Shown here piece by piece: positions 34,743 through 43,886 of a DNA stretch of 64,000 nt; within the stretch, counting starts at the first letter, position 1; each line of letters starts with the position of its first letter. The stretch covers positions 1 through 64,000 of the forward strand of contig CAJOCJ010000005.1 in assembly GCA_905236635.1 (NCBI GenBank), written 5' to 3'. Position numbers and translations under genes: made by a program. Below the pieces are notes generated by a model. It did no database searches. It had not been told where the DNA came from and saw only the letters and a program-made list of their open reading frames with translations. Source of the stretch: an uncultured Bacteroidales bacterium. GTDB taxonomy: Bacteria > Bacteroidota > Bacteroidia > Bacteroidales > F082.

Positions 34743-35630
34743 TTGCCAATACGCATCAATAAAGAAGTGAGCCAAAATAACATTCCATATATTAGGTTGT
34801 CAACTTTGTCCAAAATGGACATAAGATATCCCGAATCTCTTCCTGAGCAAACCGCCATAGCCAATATCCTCTCAAAAGTAGATGAGGCGATAACCTCGGT
34901 GCAGGGCAGCATTGCCGCCGCCGAGCGGCTGAAGAAGAGCTTGATGCAGAACCTCCTCACCGGCCGCATGAAACCCGACGGCACCCTTCGCAAAGAGGAT
35001 GAGTTCTATATCGATGAGAAGTTCGGGAAAGTGCCAAAGGGGTGGAAGGTGAAAAAGGTGAAGTATTTATTTCACATGAATCAAAACACATTGTCCAATA
35101 AAACTGATGATAATTATAAATTTAGTTATATTACAATTGAATCGGTTAATACTGAACATATTGATTTTGATAGTTGTCCAGAGTTTTTATTTAAGGATTC
35201 TCCAGGAAGAGCAAGAAGAATTATTAAAGACAATGATATATTAATTTCAGGTGTAAGACCTAATTTAAAAGCATTCGCTATCTATAATAAGCCAGATTCT
35301 AATAATTGGATCTGCTCAACCGGCTTTCATGTTTTGACTGCTAAGGAGAAAGTTTGTCCCCAATTTTTCTTTTATCAGATATTGAGTTCAATAGGCGCTT
35401 CTCAGTTCCATAGTTGGGTGGCTGGTTCAAATTATCCAGCAATTGGAGATTCTGACATGAAAAACATGTTGTTATATACGCCGCTTTACGAAGAACAATT
35501 AGTAATAAATCAAAAGATCGAAAACATTTCAAAAACGCAAAAAGCAAAACAAGAAAAAATCGCTGTCCTTGAAAGGCTGAAGAAGTCTTTGATGCAGAAT
35601 TTGCTGACAGGCGTAGTTAGAATAAAATAA
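34743..35630 (+). CDS. hsdS: Type I restriction specificity subunit, 3' part (same frame after the amber stop)
   Basis: The 295-aa product contains the end of the first recognition domain (NNIPYIRLSTLSKMDIRYPESLPEQTAIANIL), the central conserved repeat (AAAERLKKSLMQNLLTGRMK), a second recognition domain, and the C-terminal repeat copy (AVLERLKKSLMQNLLTGVVRIK). The second recognition domain (35080-35560) is AT-rich, as is usual for exchanged specificity modules. The first possible start is a TTG at 34743; an ATG occurs at SKMDIR. Whether it is translated separately or only by stop-codon read-through cannot be seen. With HsdM a half-subunit might still give a methylase of altered specificity. 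Confidence 0.8.
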   Translation: MPIRINKEVSQNNIPYIRLSTLSKMDIRYPESLPEQTAIANILSKVDEAITSVQGSIAAAERLKKSLMQNLLTGRMKPDGTLRKEDEFYIDEKFGKVPKGWKVKKVKYLFHMNQNTLSNKTDDNYKFSYITIESVNTEHIDFDSCPEFLFKDSPGRARRIIKDNDILISGVRPNLKAFAIYNKPDSNNWICSTGFHVLTAKEKVCPQFFFYQILSSIGASQFHSWVAGSNYPAIGDSDMKNMLLYTPLYEEQLVINQKIENISKTQKAKQEKIAVLERLKKSLMQNLLTGVVRIK

Positions 35631-35644
35631 TAAAACATAATAAT

Positions 35645-38600
35645 ATGGTACAGATCATTCATATTTCAGATTTTCATTTGGATTCAAATCCAATATCATT
35701 AAAAAAGGAACAATTAGTATATGCTTTGATTGCGGATTTAAAGAAGCAAAATGTCGATACTAAAAATTGTATTTTTGTTATATCTGGAGATTTAATTGAT
35801 AAAGGAGGATATACCTTTTCCAACACAAAAGCTGCTTTCGATTATTTTAAAACAGTTTTTGTTGACAAAATATGTGATGGATTGTCTGTTACTAATGATC
35901 AGTTTTTCTTTGTGCCTGGAAACCATGATGTTAATAGAGGTAAAGTTGATACAATAATTGAAAATGGAACTACGTCAATTGTTTCAACTATCGATGGTAT
36001 CAATGACTTTATTGTAAAAAACAGAGAAAGTAGTAAATATCTGGACAGATTGGAGGATTTTAAAACATTTGAAGAAGCGTTTTATCAAGAATCACAATTG
36101 ATAAAACAATTAAGCAATTTCGATTCTTGTTTTATAACCCAAAATAACGTTGGAGTTGCTTGTCTAAACTCTTCTTGGCGTTCATCAAAAGAAAATGAGG
36201 ATGGTAGTTTAATAATTGGTGAAAAACAGATTGAATCAGCTGTATCATTCTTAAAGGATACAGATATTAAGATTGCTGTGATGCATCATCCATTTGAGGA
36301 TATAATAAAAGAAGATCGAGATAAAATAAAGCCTATTCTTTACAAACATTTTGATGTTTTGTTAATTGGACATAAACACCAACTTGATATTGATTTTACT
36401 AGAAACTTTCATGGTACACTATTAAAAACTCAAAGCAATGCTTCTGTTGCAGATTTTTCAGACGCAAAGTATACTAATGGATATTCTATTATAAATTTCA
36501 ATAAAGGTGGACAAACAACGATTAAGTATAGAAAGTATTTATCGGATCATGAGAAATTTGTTTCGAATACTGATATTGGTTCAGATAGTGGTTGTATTAG
36601 CATTTCATATCCTGATGAAAACCAGATTCTAAAAACCGGCATTGTCGATAAAGCATTGAACACATTAGAGAATGTGAGATTTGATAATGTTGACGAGCAT
36701 CTTTTTACATATGGATTAGACCCCAATATTCCATGTAAAATAGAGGATTTATTCGTCGAGCCTATCATAAGTAATATCCCAGAGACTCATAGTAATCCTG
36801 ATGATATTATATATTATCATATGGATGACTTTATTAATAGTACTGAAAATTATTTAATATATGGTTTAAAAGAGTCTGGAAAAACGACTTTACTAAATAA
36901 ATTGATGGTTGAGTTTACGAAGGCATATAAAAATGATGATTACATCCCTGTTTACATGTCTTTTAATGAACTGGGTAACAGAAGGATATCTCAAATTGTA
37001 AGAGATTATTTATCAATTTCTTCGAAAGAATGTCGTAATTTGTTCTCTCAAAATAGAATTGTCTTATTAATAGATGACATAGCATTTGATGATAAAGATA
37101 AATTGGATAAAATAATAGAATTTTTTCAACAAAACCCTAATAATAGAATTATTGCAGCTAAAGAACAAATCCTTGAGAATATGTTGCCAACGGATTTCTT
37201 GGATTATAATGATGTTTTTAATTTTAATGTTGTTTATATTCAAAATTTTAAAGCTCAACAGATAAAAAGCTTAATCAAAAAATGGTTTCCAGAACAAACT
37301 GATGAATACAAAAAAAGAATCAATAATTTGATTAAGAACTTTGAAGCACTGTCATTACCTCGTACACCATTGGCAGTTACACTGTTTTTATGGATTATTG
37401 ATAAACAAGAAAAGAGCCCAATTAATAACTCCATATTAGTTCAACAAGTCGTTGAAAATCTATTGGAGAAGGCACATTTTGAAAATGTATACCAAAACAA
37501 ATTTAATTATCAAAACAAAATTCGATTATTGGCATATATTGCTAAAGAAATGGAAACTAATGGAGATGAGAATTTTAGTTATAGACTTAAATATTCTGAT
37601 TTGTTGAATTTTATTTCATCTTATTTAAAAGGTAGAAGTGACCTGAAACCCCAAGCTATTGTTGATGACTTGGTGAGAAGGGGTATATTGTCTTTTAATG
37701 ATGAAGAGTATATAAAATTCAAGTTTGATTTCTTGTACAGATATTTTTTGGCATTATTAATAACATTTGATGAACAGTTCCGTATAGAAGTATTTACATC
37801 TGATTCGTGTTTAAATTATTTTGATGAGATAGTTTATTATTCAGGATTACAAACTGATGATGTGAAATTGATGCAGTTAAGCCAACAAATTCTTTCATCG
37901 GTGTTTGTGGATTATAATCAAGATGTTATACAAAATTTTGAGAAATTAGATATTTTTCTAAATACAAGAAAGTCTCTTTCTGAAAGTTTGAGTATGGAAG
38001 CAATCAAAAAGAAACCAACGGAGAAGGAATTGGAAAAGATATATGATGAAGAACTAAAAAATATTCCAATCAAACGCTCAATAGAGAAAAGGGAAAAAAC
38101 TAAAGACTGTCCGTTGGATAAAACATTAAAGTTTGCAGCTCTTATATTTAGAAATCTTGAAGATATTGATGATCAATCATTAAGATCAAATGCTTTACAG
38201 AATATTATGACCAGTTCTATATCTTTATTGTTATATACTAGGGCTGCATTGGTTTATTATTATCTAAAGAATAATAGAACACCCAATGGTTTTCCCAAAA
38301 ATATTGATTTTAATGTTTTTATAAGGATATTACCTCTTTTACAACAAGTTGTCATTTCTGATTGGATTGGTAGTGAAAAAACAAAACTTGTTGTGAAAGC
38401 AAAAATCGACACTCATGCATTAAATCTGAATATATCGGAATATGAAAAGTTTTTGGACATCTTTACTTATGCAGATTTAAAAGGCAAGGATAGTTTTGAT
38501 TTGATGAAAAAATTTCTTAAAAATAATAAATACAAATATGTTAAGGATTTGGGCGTAATTAAATTGATTTTGTATTATTATATGCGATCAAAATCAAAAG

Positions 38601-38734
38601 AAATGGATCAAGATTACTTAAATTTGATAACAGATTTAAAAATACAGCTTAAACAAGTGAAGAATAAAAGTGATTTTATAAAACAGCTTTCTGATAGTAG
38701 AAACATGTCTGATCGTAAAACAAAGAATGATTAG
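35645..38734 (+). CDS. Metallophosphoesterase-STAND/NACHT-like NTPase fusion (candidate defence sensor)
   Basis: The 1029-aa protein has a complete calcineurin-like phosphoesterase domain (residues 1-300): ISDFHLD with Asp9/His11, GDLIDKGG near 48, PGNHDVN near 92-98, MHHPFED near 213 and IGHKHQLD near 241. It is followed by a P-loop NTPase with GLKESGKTT (407-415), Walker B IVLLIDDIAF (about 472-481), a sensor-like RIIAAKEQ and LPRTPLAVTLFLWI, as in NACHT/STAND ATPases. The C-terminal 250 residues are helical without recognised repeats. Strongly AT-rich DNA sets it apart from the flanking hsd genes. It lies between hsdS and hsdR, followed by the MBL gene. The domain calls are seen; the anti-phage role is inferred. 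Confidence 0.8.
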   Translation: MVQIIHISDFHLDSNPISLKKEQLVYALIADLKKQNVDTKNCIFVISGDLIDKGGYTFSNTKAAFDYFKTVFVDKICDGLSVTNDQFFFVPGNHDVNRGKVDTIIENGTTSIVSTIDGINDFIVKNRESSKYLDRLEDFKTFEEAFYQESQLIKQLSNFDSCFITQNNVGVACLNSSWRSSKENEDGSLIIGEKQIESAVSFLKDTDIKIAVMHHPFEDIIKEDRDKIKPILYKHFDVLLIGHKHQLDIDFTRNFHGTLLKTQSNASVADFSDAKYTNGYSIINFNKGGQTTIKYRKYLSDHEKFVSNTDIGSDSGCISISYPDENQILKTGIVDKALNTLENVRFDNVDEHLFTYGLDPNIPCKIEDLFVEPIISNIPETHSNPDDIIYYHMDDFINSTENYLIYGLKESGKTTLLNKLMVEFTKAYKNDDYIPVYMSFNELGNRRISQIVRDYLSISSKECRNLFSQNRIVLLIDDIAFDDKDKLDKIIEFFQQNPNNRIIAAKEQILENMLPTDFLDYNDVFNFNVVYIQNFKAQQIKSLIKKWFPEQTDEYKKRINNLIKNFEALSLPRTPLAVTLFLWIIDKQEKSPINNSILVQQVVENLLEKAHFENVYQNKFNYQNKIRLLAYIAKEMETNGDENFSYRLKYSDLLNFISSYLKGRSDLKPQAIVDDLVRRGILSFNDEEYIKFKFDFLYRYFLALLITFDEQFRIEVFTSDSCLNYFDEIVYYSGLQTDDVKLMQLSQQILSSVFVDYNQDVIQNFEKLDIFLNTRKSLSESLSMEAIKKKPTEKELEKIYDEELKNIPIKRSIEKREKTKDCPLDKTLKFAALIFRNLEDIDDQSLRSNALQNIMTSSISLLLYTRAALVYYYLKNNRTPNGFPKNIDFNVFIRILPLLQQVVISDWIGSEKTKLVVKAKIDTHALNLNISEYEKFLDIFTYADLKGKDSFDLMKKFLKNNKYKYVKDLGVIKLILYYYMRSKSKEMDQDYLNLITDLKIQLKQVKNKSDFIKQLSDSRNMSDRKTKND

Positions 38735-38775
38735 AATACTAGTGCAATATTTATAACCTTGCAGTTTTTATAATA

Positions 38776-39954
38776 ATGGTAGACTTTGGGAACATTATAA
38801 TGACAAACTATAATAACACGGCTATGGAACTGACACGAATTATTCATCCAGTGGGACAGGGCGGGTTTTATTCAGAGAGATTAGTTGATGGCTCTAATGA
38901 AATTAATGTAATATATGATTGTGGTGGGAATAATAATACATCAATGCGAGAATATTTGGATAATTATTACACACAAAGAACAATTGATGCTGTATTTATT
39001 TCTCACATGCACGATGATCATATAAATGGACTTGAATACCTTTTAACACATTATAATGTTAAATGCTTGATTCTTCCTCAATTAACTAAAGACGAACACT
39101 TGGAGTTTCTTTTGTATAATGCTTTGAAGAATCCAACAGGTGTGTCTGGTATTAATTCTTTTATTAATAAATTGTTGTCATCAGAGGATTATTATACCGA
39201 AAGTGAAACAAAGATCATAAGAGTGTCTCATTCAAATGGAGATGATCGGATCGGTGAAGAAATAGTTGGGGATTATGACATTGATTTATTGAAAATGATT
39301 AAAATGACATCTATCAAATCTGGTGTCAAGATACATTTAGGGAAAGAATGGTTGTTCATACCGTATAATCCCCCAATTAATAGTAATTATGATAAGGGGT
39401 TTTATAATTTCTTCAAAGGGAAGTTAAAAATAAATTATGATTTTGAATTTGAGGATCTCATAGATATAGTTCATAAAGAAGGATTAAAGAAATGTAAACA
39501 AATCTATGATGATTATTTTGAGAAAAACCATAATGCCTATTCCATGACATTGTTTTCAGGTATGGCAAGCCCTCATTTATATTCTGATTATTGTGATTGT
39601 TGTTATGATAAAATGATATATCATCATTGTGGAAAATATAGAAGACTTTGTAGCCCTAATTGTCTTTATACTGGAGATTTTGACACAAAAAACCAATTTA
39701 AAAATTTAAAATATTTTTATGCCCCATATTGGAAAACTATAAGTTCAATACAAGTACCACATCATGGCTCAAGAAACAACTTTGATCCTCAGATGTATGA
39801 ATATGCTAGTCGGGGCTTTATATCTGTAGGAGAGAAGAATAGATACCATCATCCTAATGTTGACACATTGATTGGAATGCATGGTATGTGTTGTAATCCT
39901 GTTTTAGTCACAGATAGTTTGAGTACCATTAAACTGTATCAGTATCACATATAA
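38776..39954 (+). CDS. MBL-fold hydrolase with Cys/His-rich insertion
   Basis: The 392-aa protein is of the metallo-beta-lactamase superfamily: VFISHMHDDHINGLEYLL has the HxHxDH motif at residues 77-82, YTGDFDTKN supplies the metal-binding Asp, and VPHHGSRNN with His329/His330 resembles the ComEC/Rec2-type MBL end. A Cys/His-rich insertion near residues 268-292 (DYCDCCYDK, YHHCGKY, LCSPNC) may bind zinc. It follows the STAND gene by 41 bases and precedes hsdR by 11, with equally AT-rich DNA, so the two genes form a cargo pair. Possible roles are nuclease or phosphodiesterase effector. Starts at 38800 or 38824 are alternatives. Confidence 0.82.
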   Translation: MVDFGNIIMTNYNNTAMELTRIIHPVGQGGFYSERLVDGSNEINVIYDCGGNNNTSMREYLDNYYTQRTIDAVFISHMHDDHINGLEYLLTHYNVKCLILPQLTKDEHLEFLLYNALKNPTGVSGINSFINKLLSSEDYYTESETKIIRVSHSNGDDRIGEEIVGDYDIDLLKMIKMTSIKSGVKIHLGKEWLFIPYNPPINSNYDKGFYNFFKGKLKINYDFEFEDLIDIVHKEGLKKCKQIYDDYFEKNHNAYSMTLFSGMASPHLYSDYCDCCYDKMIYHHCGKYRRLCSPNCLYTGDFDTKNQFKNLKYFYAPYWKTISSIQVPHHGSRNNFDPQMYEYASRGFISVGEKNRYHHPNVDTLIGMHGMCCNPVLVTDSLSTIKLYQYHI

Positions 39955-39965
39955 TTTCTAATACT

Positions 39966-42900
39966 ATGTCTAAACTCTCCGAATCCAAATCTGTTGAATC
40001 CAAAGTCACCGAATGGCTGACCCAGTTGGGCTGGACAGACCGCTCTGCGGAGGATTTGAAACCATATAGCCGACTGCAGATGAATGCGGTGGTGGAGCCG
40101 ATATTGGTGGAACAGGTGATGAAGCTGAATGGCATAAGCAAGTCGGCAACTAAGATGGCGGTGGATACGCTGCTCAACAATCTGCGTAACCCAATACCGA
40201 TTGAGGGTAATGAGAAGTTTCTCGGCCAGCTTGTAGATGGCGTAACCATCACTATAGACCGCAAGGACCGCACTATACGCTTCATCGACTTTAACGACAT
40301 CTGGCAAAACAGCTTCATCGTTACAAACCAATATGCTGTACAGCAGGTGAGGGCGGATATCTGTCTTCTGGTCAATGGCATCCCGCTGGTGCCTATTGAG
40401 GCTAAGCAGTGTGCAAGACGTGGTACAAACTGGCTCGAGGGCGTGCGTCAGTTTCAGACATACGACCGCCGCAGCGAGAAACTGTTTATGTGCCATCTGT
40501 TTGGCGTGGCATGCAACGGCAGACTGAGCAAATACGGCATTCCTGGGGCGTCGGCATCTTATTTCAGCGAATGGAAGGATTCGGTCATCGCTGATAAGTT
40601 CGACAATCCGCTCATGCATCCCGAAAACGAACTGTGCCGTACCTATAAAGACGAGAAAGATGGTCTGATGCATTTCGACGTTGAGCGTTTGCCAAATGGT
40701 CAGCTGCTTGAACAGATGAAGTTCGGAATCATCGGATTGCTGCAGCCAGAGCGAGTGCTCGACATATTGCATCATTTTATAGTTTTCGAGCGCGACAACG
40801 GCAAGATTATCAAGAAAGTGGCGCGTTATCAGCAGCTGCGTGCCGCCAACAAGATTGTTGACCGTGTTGTGAATTCCGAGAAGACACAAGGCGTGATATG
40901 GCATACTCAAGGCTCGGGTAAGTCGCTCACGATGCTTTATACGGCTTACAAATTGCGTAAGACAGATGTGTTGTCCGACCCGACAATTTTTATCGTTGTT
41001 GACCGCAAAGATTTGAAGGACCAGATGGGCGACACGTTTTTCGATTGCGAGTTCCCGAATGCACGTATCGTGCTGAGTGTCGGCGATTTGAAAAACATCC
41101 TTAAAAACAAACCTGCCGGAGTTTTCATCACCACAGTTCAGAAATTCAGGGAGTTAGGTGAAATAAAAGACGAGCGTGACAATGTGGTGGTGCTTATCGA
41201 TGAAGCGCATCGCACGGAATACGGCGATTATCAGATGGAACTTCGTGCAGTGTTGCCGAATGCCAAACGTTTTGCTTTTACAGGAACGCCAATACCGAAG
41301 ACACATCAGGAGTTTGGAGTGAGAGATGATAACGGAAAGATTGAGTATTATCTTGACAAATATAGTGTAATTGATTCTATAAACGACGGTGCTACAAAGC
41401 CCATCCGTTATACATTGGGGCCGTCGGAATGGTTCTTGGACAAGGAAAACCTAAAACAAGGCTATGCCGAAATTACAGCCGACCTTGAAGAAGACCAGAA
41501 GCGGCTGGTAGAACAGCGTGTTCAGCCTTGGAAGACTTTGATGAAGAAACCTGAGCGTATTAAGATTTTGGCTGCCGACATTGCCAAAGATTATCGTGAA
41601 CGTTTGGAACCTCAAGGTTTTAAGGCTCAAGTCGTAGCTATCGACAAAGAGGCTTGTGTGTTGTATTACAACGAATTGCTTAACTATTTTGACCCATCGG
41701 AATTGCGCATTATATTTTCTACAGGACAATATGAGACGAGCGACCGTTACGATCTCTTTTCGCCATTTTATATTGACGACAAAGAGCGAAAACGCCTGAT
41801 TGACAACTTCAAAAAGCGCATCACCGATGATGAGAAAGCCAAAGGCAACAACTTGAAGATTTTCATTGTGTGCAACATGTTGCTCACTGGTTTTGATGCG
41901 CCAATCGAGCAGACCATGTATTTGGACAGTCCACTACGTGACCATAATCTTTTGCAGGCGGTGGCTCGTACAAATCGTCCGTATGATTACGGTGAGGGCG
42001 AGAATAAGCTATCTAAGGAGTTTGGTCGCATAGTCGATTATGTCGGCGTATTCCAAAACTATAAAGAAGCCTTGAATTACGATCCGGAGGATATTGGCGA
42101 GTTTGAAGATGTGGATGCCTTGCTTGAAGTATTTCCAAAAGAATTGGACAAAGCTTTTAAGCCCTTTGCAGAAATCAAGTTCGAAGACAGTTATGAATGT
42201 GAGATAGTGATTATTCGCAAGTTGAGCGAGATTGACCAAGGTCAATTCGAAAACAGTTTCCATCGGGTGGTTCAGCTTTGGGAATCTATAAGTCCGAATC
42301 CAGGTTTGCGTCCGTTCCGCAATAAATACCAATGGCTTGTGACGATTTATGAGCTTTATCTGGAAGAATTCCGCCGTGTAAGTTTCGACGTTGATTTTTA
42401 TGCTGCTCAGACAAGGAAATTGCTTGAAGAGAGCTCTGTATTGTTGAATTTCCGCGGTCATTTGCCAGAAATTGCCATCGATTCAGATTATCTAACAAAA
42501 CTGCAGGAGACAAAGCTTTCGCCAGCTGATAAAGCCGAGAAAATCATTCGTGACATCGAGACAATGATTCGTACAAATCAGAATAACAGTGCAATCTATA
42601 TCGAATTTCAAGACCGTTTGGATGCTCTTATCCGTTTGAAGAATGCCAACACGATTGAGATCGAGAAACTTATCAATAAACTCAGCGAACTTTATACCGA
42701 AGTCGATGAAGCGGTTGAAATTCCGAAAAAGATGGGATTCGACAATAAGGGAACATTTGAGATTTATCAGATTTTAAAGAATGAACTTCCAAATTTCGAT
42801 GAGAAACTTGCAAGGGAGTTTGCAAATGAGTTGGCGGTAAAGATTCAGTCGAAGATTTACATCGGATGGCAGGAGGTAAATCAAGAGTACAACAGACTTT

Positions 42901-43019
42901 TAGGTGAGGTGGCGTTGTTGGCTGCAAACGACAAGTATGATGCTTTGGATATCTATGACAAAGACGTTTTGCATCAAACGATGATGGATTCAATTGTCAA
43001 GAATTTTAGTTTGAATTAA
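39966..43019 (+). CDS. hsdR: Type I restriction-modification system restriction/translocase subunit
   Basis: The protein of 1017 aa is the motor and nuclease subunit. The N-terminal PD-(D/E)xK nuclease shows ADICLLVNGIPLVPIEAKQ near residues 129-148. The superfamily 2 helicase has HTQGSGKSLT near 311-320, VVLIDEAHRTEYG with DEAH near 412-416, FTGTPIPKT, and FIVCNMLLTGFDAP followed by QAVARTNRPY. A helical C-terminal domain follows for binding the methylase. DNA composition returns to that of hsdM here, in contrast to the two genes before it. The DUF45 metallopeptidase gene follows after one base. Confidence 0.95.
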   Translation: MSKLSESKSVESKVTEWLTQLGWTDRSAEDLKPYSRLQMNAVVEPILVEQVMKLNGISKSATKMAVDTLLNNLRNPIPIEGNEKFLGQLVDGVTITIDRKDRTIRFIDFNDIWQNSFIVTNQYAVQQVRADICLLVNGIPLVPIEAKQCARRGTNWLEGVRQFQTYDRRSEKLFMCHLFGVACNGRLSKYGIPGASASYFSEWKDSVIADKFDNPLMHPENELCRTYKDEKDGLMHFDVERLPNGQLLEQMKFGIIGLLQPERVLDILHHFIVFERDNGKIIKKVARYQQLRAANKIVDRVVNSEKTQGVIWHTQGSGKSLTMLYTAYKLRKTDVLSDPTIFIVVDRKDLKDQMGDTFFDCEFPNARIVLSVGDLKNILKNKPAGVFITTVQKFRELGEIKDERDNVVVLIDEAHRTEYGDYQMELRAVLPNAKRFAFTGTPIPKTHQEFGVRDDNGKIEYYLDKYSVIDSINDGATKPIRYTLGPSEWFLDKENLKQGYAEITADLEEDQKRLVEQRVQPWKTLMKKPERIKILAADIAKDYRERLEPQGFKAQVVAIDKEACVLYYNELLNYFDPSELRIIFSTGQYETSDRYDLFSPFYIDDKERKRLIDNFKKRITDDEKAKGNNLKIFIVCNMLLTGFDAPIEQTMYLDSPLRDHNLLQAVARTNRPYDYGEGENKLSKEFGRIVDYVGVFQNYKEALNYDPEDIGEFEDVDALLEVFPKELDKAFKPFAEIKFEDSYECEIVIIRKLSEIDQGQFENSFHRVVQLWESISPNPGLRPFRNKYQWLVTIYELYLEEFRRVSFDVDFYAAQTRKLLEESSVLLNFRGHLPEIAIDSDYLTKLQETKLSPADKAEKIIRDIETMIRTNQNNSAIYIEFQDRLDALIRLKNANTIEIEKLINKLSELYTEVDEAVEIPKKMGFDNKGTFEIYQILKNELPNFDEKLAREFANELAVKIQSKIYIGWQEVNQEYNRLLGEVALLAANDKYDALDIYDKDVLHQTMMDSIVKNFSLN

Positions 43020-43020
43020 G

Positions 43021-43674
43021 ATGTTGCCTGAAAACCATATAGTAACTCGAAGAGATGTCAAAAACGCACGTCTTAAAGTTTGTGAAGACGGTGTGGTGCA
43101 GCTTTATGTCCCAACTTCTTTTACAGAAGAGGAAATAGAGCGTCTTTTGGAGAAAAAAGCAAAGTGGATTGCGTCAAAGCAGGAGTATTTCAAACAAAAA
43201 TCAAACATTAAACTACGTCGCAATGAGATTCTGATGTTTGGGAACAGATATTCCTATTTCTATTCTTCAAAATACCAGAACAAAGTGATAATCAATCACG
43301 AAAGCAAGACCATTCAGGCAAAAAGAGATTTGCTTGACAAGGCCGTTAAAGAAAAATGGTTGAAATCAGTGGCGAAAAAGTATATCTCTGAACGAGTTGA
43401 GACACTATCAGAATCATTGTTGTTGCCATACAATAAGTTATATATCAGAAGTCAGAAAAAGAAATGGGGAAATTGCTCCAATGAGAAAAACATTTCTGTC
43501 AATTGGCGAGTTATAAAAGCTCCTGAATTTGTTATAGATTACGTGATAATTCATGAGCTTTGTCATACGGTAATTATGAAACACACCGTTAAGTTTCAGA
43601 CCTTGCTTCGTTCCCATTGTCCCGATTGTGATGCAGCTCAGGCATGGCTGGATAAATATGGTAATAGTTTATGA
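43021..43674 (+). CDS. YgjP/DUF45 family zinc metallopeptidase (M48-like)
   Basis: The 217-aa protein is of the YgjP-like type, with the motif WGNCSNEKNISVNWRVIKAPEFVIDYVIIHELCHTVIMKHTVKFQTLL: HELCH with a third ligand in the downstream MKHTVKFQ segment. DUF45 proteases are frequently found as an additional gene with type I restriction systems. It starts two bases after the hsdR stop and is the last gene of this operon. Substrate and role in restriction are unknown. Confidence 0.88.
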   Translation: MLPENHIVTRRDVKNARLKVCEDGVVQLYVPTSFTEEEIERLLEKKAKWIASKQEYFKQKSNIKLRRNEILMFGNRYSYFYSSKYQNKVIINHESKTIQAKRDLLDKAVKEKWLKSVAKKYISERVETLSESLLLPYNKLYIRSQKKKWGNCSNEKNISVNWRVIKAPEFVIDYVIIHELCHTVIMKHTVKFQTLLRSHCPDCDAAQAWLDKYGNSL

Positions 43675-43803
43675 TATATTAGAATTTTTTATTATCTTTG
43701 CCCTCACAAATCAACACCAATTAGTTTGTCAGTACGCCCCAAATTGTAAAGAGATTTTTAGATTTCTTGCAATAAAATGCAATTTATGTTAAAAATGCAC
43801 CCC

Positions 43804-43860
43804 GAACGTAATTTTCTTACGTTCCGATAATTCTTATTCAAAATTCTGTTTTTAGCTTTG
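43804..43860 (+). promoter_or_regulatory. Inverted repeat and -7 box upstream of the conserved hypothetical gene
   Basis: GAACGTAA (43804-43811), loop TTTTC, TTACGTTC (43817-43824) is a perfect 8-base inverted repeat. TAGCTTTG (43853-43860) is a candidate -7 box 26 bases before the ATG at 43887. A second TATCTTTG (43693-43700) lies further upstream, so a longer leader or separate transcript is possible. The repeat may be an operator or a hairpin in that longer leader. Confidence 0.4.
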
Positions 43861-43886
43861 CCGTAGAATTTTAAAATTTTACGACA

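Noticed and set aside
43707-43852. Possible separate small RNA after the -7 box at 43693
   Set aside because: No -33 box or clear terminator was found; it may simply be a longer leader of the 43887 gene.
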